Source of the DNA: Acidobacteriota bacterium
Lineage (GTDB): Bacteria > Acidobacteriota > Terriglobia > Terriglobales > Acidobacteriaceae
DNA: 46,228 nt
Reading direction: 5' to 3'
NCBI GenBank assembly: GCA_003225075.1
Contig: QIAP01000065.1
Coordinates: forward strand, 1 to 46,228
A model generated the notes under the pieces. The model was not told the DNA's origin and made no database searches. It worked only from the letters and a program-made list of their open reading frames with translations. Position numbers and translations under genes: made by a program. Shown here in pieces: positions 41,523 to 46,228 of this stretch. The first letter of the stretch is position 1, and the number at the start of each line of letters is the position of its first letter.

Positions 41523-42215
41523 ATGAGCGGGATTGCTACTAGCCCGGCCACTGCTCTCCGCTTCCGACGTCCTACACTGCCGCGTCCGCGCTCGGAAGCC
41601 AAGCGCACTCGCATCATCGAGGCGGCGATGTATCACTTTGCTGAGCAGGGTTATCATGCATCGCGCGTGGGCGATATTGCGGCGCAACTGGGGATCGCCA
41701 AGGGGTCGATCTTTCAGCATTTCGGCAGTAAGGACGGACTTTTCTTTGAGGTCTACAAGAAAGCTGTTCGCTCCTTGCCCGCGTATCTCGAGGCCCCTGG
41801 AAAAGTTCGAGAGAGTGGATTTTTTGCCGTCCTGCGCTACTGGCTGGTAAGTACCGAGCATTTGCTGCACGAAGATTGGGTTCCATATCGAGTGTCGCTG
41901 CTCGGCAACTATGGAACAGACCTCACGCTCAAGCGAGAAATCAACCGCTTTCTGATGACGGAAGATCCTTATGGTACGGTACCGTTCGTGCGCTTCGGTC
42001 TGCAACGGGGCGAGTTGCGCAAAGACATGGACGTGGAGATGATCGTATCTATTCTTGACTGGATGATGGAACGTTTTCAGGACGCGCTGCTTACCGAAGA
42101 GCTGGACCCGGGGCTGTTTCGGAAGCAAGGCGAGTTGCCGGAGAAGAAGGAAGCGCGAATCAACCAATTTCTGGACGTGTTGCGAAGAGCGATCGGGGCG
42201 GGGCGACGTGCCTGA
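41523..42215 (+). CDS. TetR/AcrR-family transcriptional regulator
   Basis: This 230-residue TetR-type repressor has the N-terminal helix-turn-helix KRTRIIEAAMYHFAEQGYHASRVGDIAAQLGIAKGSIFQHFGSK (residues about 24-68, in two blocks). The start of its effector domain follows (DGLFFEVYKKAVRSLPAYL). The effector domain is divergent, as usual, so the ligand cannot be read. It is divergent from the FAD oxidoreductase and 27 bp upstream of the Rieske oxygenase. Two matching palindromes sit at its own start and at its neighbour's. It probably senses a substrate or product of this methylamine-like module. Confidence 0.93.
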   Translation: MSGIATSPATALRFRRPTLPRPRSEAKRTRIIEAAMYHFAEQGYHASRVGDIAAQLGIAKGSIFQHFGSKDGLFFEVYKKAVRSLPAYLEAPGKVRESGFFAVLRYWLVSTEHLLHEDWVPYRVSLLGNYGTDLTLKREINRFLMTEDPYGTVPFVRFGLQRGELRKDMDVEMIVSILDWMMERFQDALLTEELDPGLFRKQGELPEKKEARINQFLDVLRRAIGAGRRA

Positions 42216-42242
42216 AAGGTGTGTCGAGACGGTATAAATCGT

Positions 42243-43373
42243 ATGGAAACATCAATGCAGAAAACTCTTTCACTTTATGACGACAGCGCGCCGCTAGCTG
42301 AAGCCTTCACCATTCCGGCGCCCTGGTATGTGGATACGCGAATCGCAGAGTTGGAGAAGCAAACTGTCTTCGGCGAGACGTGGCAGATGATCGGTCGCAC
42401 GGACCAGGTAGAGAAACCTGGACAATTTGTGACTGCAGAAGTGGCCGGCGAACCGATTGTCGCGGTGACAGGCAACGATGGGAAACTTCGCGCATTCTTT
42501 AACGTATGCCGTCATCACGCGGCAGCCGTCGCCACGGAGCAGTGCGGGCAAGCGCAGCTTCTTCATTGCCCTTATCACGGATGGAATTACGGACTGGATG
42601 GCTCGCTAAAAGGGATGCCGGAGTTCGACGGGGTGAAGAATTTCAATCGTGATCAAAACGGTCTCGTTCCAGTCAAAGTGGACACGTGGGAGAAGTTTGT
42701 CTTTGTAAGTCTCGATCCTCAGGCCGCGCCATTGGAAGACTTTCTCGCTAGATTAGTTAAGCGCACTGCCCCACTCGGTCTCAGCAAACTGCACTACTTT
42801 GATCGCCGCGTCTATGACATCCACTGCAACTGGAAGGTGTTCGTGGATAACTATCTAGACGGCGGATATCATGTGCCCCATCTCCATAAGGGCTTGAACA
42901 GTGTCCTCGATTACAAGCAATATACGATTGAAAATGAAGACCGGTATTGCCTGCAATCGAGTCCTATGGTGGCCTCGGATGAGGATGCAGCGACAGCCTC
43001 AACCCGCAAAGGTGATCGCGCCTGGTATTTCTGGCAATATCCAAATCTTATGATCAACTGTTACGAAGGCTACATGGATACCAACCTTGTGCTGCCCTTG
43101 GATGTCGACCATTGCCGAGTGATCTTTGATTTTTACTTTGCCGATGTGAGCGAAACGCGACGCAAATATAACCAGGAGAGCGTTGCCGTCGGCGCTCGCG
43201 TTCAGGACGAAGACCTGGGGATTTGCGAAGCGGTCCAGCGTGGTCTCAAGTCTCGCGCTTATCGGGCAGGACGGCTGTCGGTGCGGCGTGAGGCGGGTGA
43301 GCATCTTTTCCATCGGCTGCTGGCCGCTGATTTGAAGAATGGTTTGGGCCGAAGCGCCGCCGCAGCAGATTAA
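42243..43373 (+). CDS. Rieske non-haem iron oxygenase alpha subunit (choline-monooxygenase-like)
   Basis: This ring-hydroxylating-oxygenase-type alpha subunit has about 376 residues. The Rieske 2Fe-2S ligands are Cys89/His91 (CRHHAAAV) and Cys109/His112 (HCPYHGWNYGLDGS). The mononuclear iron site is D202NYLDGGYH210VPHLH215, with a C-terminal acidic ligand likely in the EDLGICEAV region. The DNYLDGGYHVP block and overall length resemble plant choline monooxygenase and bacterial betaine or carnitine oxygenases more than aromatic dioxygenases. No beta subunit or reductase is adjacent. The start is uncertain: ATG 42243, ATG 42255 or GTG 42219. It is cotranscribed with tetR and closed by the terminator at 43409. 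The neighbouring BHMT-like gene supports a quaternary-amine substrate (inference). Confidence 0.88.
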   Translation: METSMQKTLSLYDDSAPLAEAFTIPAPWYVDTRIAELEKQTVFGETWQMIGRTDQVEKPGQFVTAEVAGEPIVAVTGNDGKLRAFFNVCRHHAAAVATEQCGQAQLLHCPYHGWNYGLDGSLKGMPEFDGVKNFNRDQNGLVPVKVDTWEKFVFVSLDPQAAPLEDFLARLVKRTAPLGLSKLHYFDRRVYDIHCNWKVFVDNYLDGGYHVPHLHKGLNSVLDYKQYTIENEDRYCLQSSPMVASDEDAATASTRKGDRAWYFWQYPNLMINCYEGYMDTNLVLPLDVDHCRVIFDFYFADVSETRRKYNQESVAVGARVQDEDLGICEAVQRGLKSRAYRAGRLSVRREAGEHLFHRLLAADLKNGLGRSAAAAD

Positions 43374-43408
43374 AGAGGCCCGTAATGCTCGTTTGAAGGA
43401 TCTTTCCG

Positions 43409-43435
43409 TGGAGGGCTTCTGGCCCTCCATTTATT
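43409..43435 (+). terminator. Intrinsic terminator after the Rieske oxygenase gene
   Basis: TGGAGGGC (43409-43416) pairs perfectly with GCCCTCCA (43422-43429) around a TTCTG loop, followed by TTTATTTGT. It separates the tetR-Rieske unit from the amidohydrolase, whose ATG is only about 24 bases after the stem. That gene must either read through this hairpin or start from a promoter overlapping it. Confidence 0.75.
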
Positions 43436-43452
43436 TGTCTGAGGGAGAAATC

Positions 43453-44739
43453 ATGAAAAGGCTTCTTGGCTTTCTTCTATGTTTCTGCTTGCTCGGTGCC
43501 AACGTTGCTATCGCGCAAGCGATCGCGATCAAGGCCGGACGGCTGGTCGATCCCGAGGCAGGTTCGGTATTGGCCGATCAGGTGGTTCTGATCCATGAGA
43601 ATAAGATTCAGGCAGTCGGAAAGAATTTGCCGATTCCAGCAGACGCCAAGGTGATTGATCTTTCCCAAATGACGGTGCTTCCGGGCTTGATTGATTGTCA
43701 CACTCATTTGGCGGATGGACCAACCGACGATGGTGACCCACTTTCGCAACTGAAGAAGACATCGGCACAAGTGGCGTTGGAGTCGGTTCCCAACGCGCGC
43801 AAAATGCTGGAGTCGGGCTTTACCACGGTTCGCGACGTCGGCGTGTATCGGGCTCTGAATGACATTGCTCTGCGGGATGCCATCGCTCATGGTTACATCG
43901 AAGGTCCACGCATGTTTGTCGCGGGAGCATACATCACAATTACTGGCGGAGCGGGGGCAATGACGGGTCTAGCACCGGATATCAAACTGCCGTGGGACCT
44001 GCATTACGGGGAAGCCAACAGTCCATGGGAAGTACGTCAGAAAATCCGCCAGCTCGCTCATGATGGTGCAGACCACATAAAGGTGCTGTCTACGGGGGCA
44101 GTCTTGACACATGGCAGCAATCCCAAGTCGCAAGAGTTCACGCTTGAAGAACTGCAGGCCGCCGTCGATGAGGCGAATCACTTCGGACTGCGTGTGGCGG
44201 CACACGCACACGCTCCTCGGGGGATTAAAAACGCGATCCGTGCAGGCGTGGCCTCCATTGAGCACGCCACATTGATAGATGATGAAGGCATCGCGCTGGC
44301 CAAAGAGCACGGTACATACCTGGACATGGATATCTACGACGAAGAGTGCATCCAGGAGGCGGGAAGAAAAGGGAATATCCCGAAGGACTTCTTGCAACAC
44401 GATGCTGAGCTCGGGCAAATTCAGCGGGATAATTTCCGCAAAGCCATAAAAGCAGGAGTGAAGATGGCTTTTGGAACTGACGCTGGGGTATGTCCGTATG
44501 GGACAAGCGGCAAGCAGTTCGCCTTCATGGTGAAGTATGGCATGTCGCCCATGCAGGCAATTCAGGCTGCAACCACCTCGGCGGCCGATTTGTTGGGACA
44601 TTCCAAAGAGTTTGGTTCCATCAAGCCTGGAAAATACGCAGACGTGATCGCTGTCTCAGGAGATCCTCTGCAGGACGTAAGCGTGCTGGAACACGTCGAA
44701 TTCGTCATGAAGGATGGGAAGGTGTACAAGACGAGATAG
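43453..44739 (+). CDS. Exported metal-dependent amidohydrolase
   Basis: ATG 43453 with GAGGGAGAAA just upstream gives a signal peptide (KRLLGFLLCFCLLGANVAIAQ) and about 428 residues; the open frame back to 43339 is not needed. The amidohydrolase (imidazolonepropionase/Xaa-Pro dipeptidase-like) metal ligands are the HxH of DCHTHLADG, a bridging Lys in DHIKVLSTGAV, His in RVAAHAHAPRGIKNAI and SIEHATLID, and the Asp of FGTDAGVCPYG. The C-terminal GSIKPGKYADVIAVSGDPL is typical. Exported homologues cleave acyl-prolyl or lysine dipeptides or hydrolyse other amides. The substrate here is unknown. A strong hairpin lies directly upstream. Confidence 0.92.
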   Translation: MKRLLGFLLCFCLLGANVAIAQAIAIKAGRLVDPEAGSVLADQVVLIHENKIQAVGKNLPIPADAKVIDLSQMTVLPGLIDCHTHLADGPTDDGDPLSQLKKTSAQVALESVPNARKMLESGFTTVRDVGVYRALNDIALRDAIAHGYIEGPRMFVAGAYITITGGAGAMTGLAPDIKLPWDLHYGEANSPWEVRQKIRQLAHDGADHIKVLSTGAVLTHGSNPKSQEFTLEELQAAVDEANHFGLRVAAHAHAPRGIKNAIRAGVASIEHATLIDDEGIALAKEHGTYLDMDIYDEECIQEAGRKGNIPKDFLQHDAELGQIQRDNFRKAIKAGVKMAFGTDAGVCPYGTSGKQFAFMVKYGMSPMQAIQAATTSAADLLGHSKEFGSIKPGKYADVIAVSGDPLQDVSVLEHVEFVMKDGKVYKTR

Positions 44740-44762
44740 ATGGTTCAATGAAATGGGTTTAC

Positions 44763-46148
44763 TCAGTCGATGACTTGTTCTTTGCGGATTGCTGCCAGAT
44801 CGATCCCCAGTTGTTCCGCCTTCTTGTAAAGGTGACTGCGTTCTAGCCCCAGGGCCCTCGCCGCACTTGAAATGTTGTAATTGCTGCGTTTTAGTTCTAC
44901 CAGTATGGCCTCGCGCTCAAAAGTCTGCACGCGTTCTGCGAGCGATGAGTTGGAGGCAACCGCTGTAGACCGTGAAGCCGACGTTTGAGGCAGCGCAAGC
45001 TGCACGGTCGCAAGGTCTACTTGGCTGTCGCCGGCTAGCAGCATCACTCGTTCCACTATGTTCCGGAGTTCCCGGACATTACCGGGCCAGGAATGTTCCT
45101 GAAGTGCCTGCATGGCGTCCGAACTGAAGGCAGCCATTTTCCACCCATTTTGCGCGCTCACCTGTCTCGAGAAATGCTCGACCAGAGTAGGGATGTCTTC
45201 GCGGCGCGAGCGCAGTGGCGGCAGCAACAGGGGGAAAACATAAATGCGGTGAAAAAGATCCTGGCGGAACTTGCCGTCGCGGACCTGCGCCTCCAAATCG
45301 CGATGAGTGGCAACCACTACTCGGACGTCAACCGGCACAGGTTTGTCGCCGCCGATGCGTTCGACTTCACCTTCCTCCAATACGCGCAGCAGTTTGGCTT
45401 GCATGCCCAACGGCATGTCACCGATCTCGTCGAGGAAGATTGTGCCGTGCTGCGCCTGTTCGAATTTGCCGATGTGGCGTCCAGCAGCGCCGGTAAACGA
45501 ACCTTTCTCGTGTCCGAAGAGTTCGGATTCGATTAACTCTGCTGGAATAGCAGCGCAATTCAAGGTAATAAAAGGTCCAGCGGCACGCGGGCTGCGCTCA
45601 TGGATCGTGCGCGCCACCAGTTCTTTGCCAGTACCGGTTTCACCCAGGATGCAGACCCGGGTTTCGCTCGCCGCCACCCGTTCCACTTGCGCTGTTACCT
45701 TGCGCATAGTCTCACCCTGCCAGACGATTTCATGCTTTCCCAGTCGCTGACGCAGTTGCCGATTTTCCGCCTCCAGTCGCTGCAGTTTGAGCGCGTTTTC
45801 CAGCGTGAGCAGGAGTTTCTCCGTCGAGATCGGTTTCTCGAGAAAATCGAGGGCTCCAACTCGAGTAGCACGGACCGCCATGTCAATGTCCGCCTGCCCA
45901 GACATCATTACAACGGGTACAATAATGCCGTGCGACTTCAGATCCTCGAGCAGCGCAAGGCCATCCTTGCCAGGCATTACTACGTCCGAGAGGATGAGAT
46001 CAAAGTGTTGCGATTTGGCAAGCTCTAGAGCTCTTGTGGCATTGTCACAGACCGCAGCCTCATGGCCCGCGAGACGGAAAGTGCGCGTCAGCGATGCCAA
46101 AGTATTGGCTTCGTCGTCCACGATGAGAAGATGTGCCTTTTGCGGCAT
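44763..46148 (-). CDS. Sigma-54-dependent response regulator (NtrC/AtoC-like)
   Basis: This 461-residue regulator has a receiver (1-120; DDE at 11-13, phospho-acceptor D55, conserved K105), an AAA+ sigma-54 activator domain (about 140-370) and a Fis-type helix-turn-helix at the C-terminus (NISSAARALGLERSHLYKKAEQLG). Walker A is GETGTGKE (169-176) and Walker B is IFLDEIGDMP. The sigma-54 contact loop reads GSFTGA (216-221) in place of the usual GAFTGA. It is convergent with the amidohydrolase (23-bp gap). The upstream 80 bases, to the window end, should hold its promoter or a cognate kinase gene beyond the edge. Target genes unknown. Confidence 0.95.
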   Translation of the reverse strand: MPQKAHLLIVDDEANTLASLTRTFRLAGHEAAVCDNATRALELAKSQHFDLILSDVVMPGKDGLALLEDLKSHGIIVPVVMMSGQADIDMAVRATRVGALDFLEKPISTEKLLLTLENALKLQRLEAENRQLRQRLGKHEIVWQGETMRKVTAQVERVAASETRVCILGETGTGKELVARTIHERSPRAAGPFITLNCAAIPAELIESELFGHEKGSFTGAAGRHIGKFEQAQHGTIFLDEIGDMPLGMQAKLLRVLEEGEVERIGGDKPVPVDVRVVVATHRDLEAQVRDGKFRQDLFHRIYVFPLLLPPLRSRREDIPTLVEHFSRQVSAQNGWKMAAFSSDAMQALQEHSWPGNVRELRNIVERVMLLAGDSQVDLATVQLALPQTSASRSTAVASNSSLAERVQTFEREAILVELKRSNYNISSAARALGLERSHLYKKAEQLGIDLAAIRKEQVID

Positions 46149-46228
46149 TCTGTCGTCGCCTTAGGCGTTCGCGCGGTTACGTTGTCCGGCCGCTAGTTTC
46201 AATTTCTCAGGGTTCTTACTCAGTTCAA

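Noticed and set aside
41385-42167. 260-codon minus-strand frame opposite tetR
   Set aside because: It is a shadow of the well-supported TetR gene on the plus strand, crosses the operator region, and shows no domain.

Overview
The window looks like a chromosomal segment of an Acidobacteriota genome (Terriglobia/Koribacter-like; inferred from gene content, not from a marker gene). The content fits a Gram-negative soil heterotroph: many Sec/Tat-exported enzymes, a soluble PQQ dehydrogenase with c-type cytochrome, Ig-like-repeat lipoproteins, GH20, Gfo/Idh, an LctP permease, and large PAS kinases. No rRNA, tRNA, IS element, phage gene or CRISPR array was seen.

Region 1 (1-8985) is an exported catabolic cluster. 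On the minus strand, read from 6245 down to 1, lie an RraA-type protein, an IclR regulator, a PQQ dehydrogenase, a Tat-exported RidA, a Tat-exported SelA-like PLP enzyme, a second exported RraA and the start of an MFS permease. Divergently (6387-8985) lie a second exported RidA, a di-haem cytochrome c and an SMP-30/gluconolactonase. Nearly every enzyme has an export signal, so the pathway appears to run outside the cytoplasm. One hypothesis is oxidation of a sugar or amino sugar to a lactone, hydrolysis, PLP-dependent elimination, RidA clean-up, aldol cleavage and uptake of the product.

Region 2 (8935-16597) holds two broken genes: a discoidin/glycosidase-like gene and gltB (glutamate synthase large subunit). 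Each is split by an out-of-frame internal deletion of roughly 30-40 codons. A LysR regulator follows gltB.

Region 3 (16598-26578) is amino-acid biosynthesis. lysC (aspartokinase) is preceded by a candidate threonine-rich leader peptide and a strong intrinsic terminator, which suggests attenuation. Then comes a tightly overlapping arginine operon argR-argC-argB-argD-argF-argG-argH-argA. It starts from a near-consensus promoter with tandem ARG boxes and ends at a strong hairpin. argE/argJ is absent from it.

Region 4 (26602-35519) has an eight-repeat Ig-like lipoprotein on the minus strand, then a lactate permease, a serine hydrolase, a GH20 hexosaminidase and a Gfo/Idh oxidoreductase.

Region 5 (35811-46228) begins with a receiver-PAS4-histidine kinase fusion. 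It is followed by a methylamine-type module: a betaine-homocysteine methyltransferase-like gene and an FAD oxidoreductase on the minus strand, facing a TetR regulator and a choline-monooxygenase-like Rieske oxygenase on the plus strand. Two matching palindromes flank the divergent promoter region. An exported amidohydrolase and a sigma-54 response regulator close the window. The last 80 bases hold nothing recognised.
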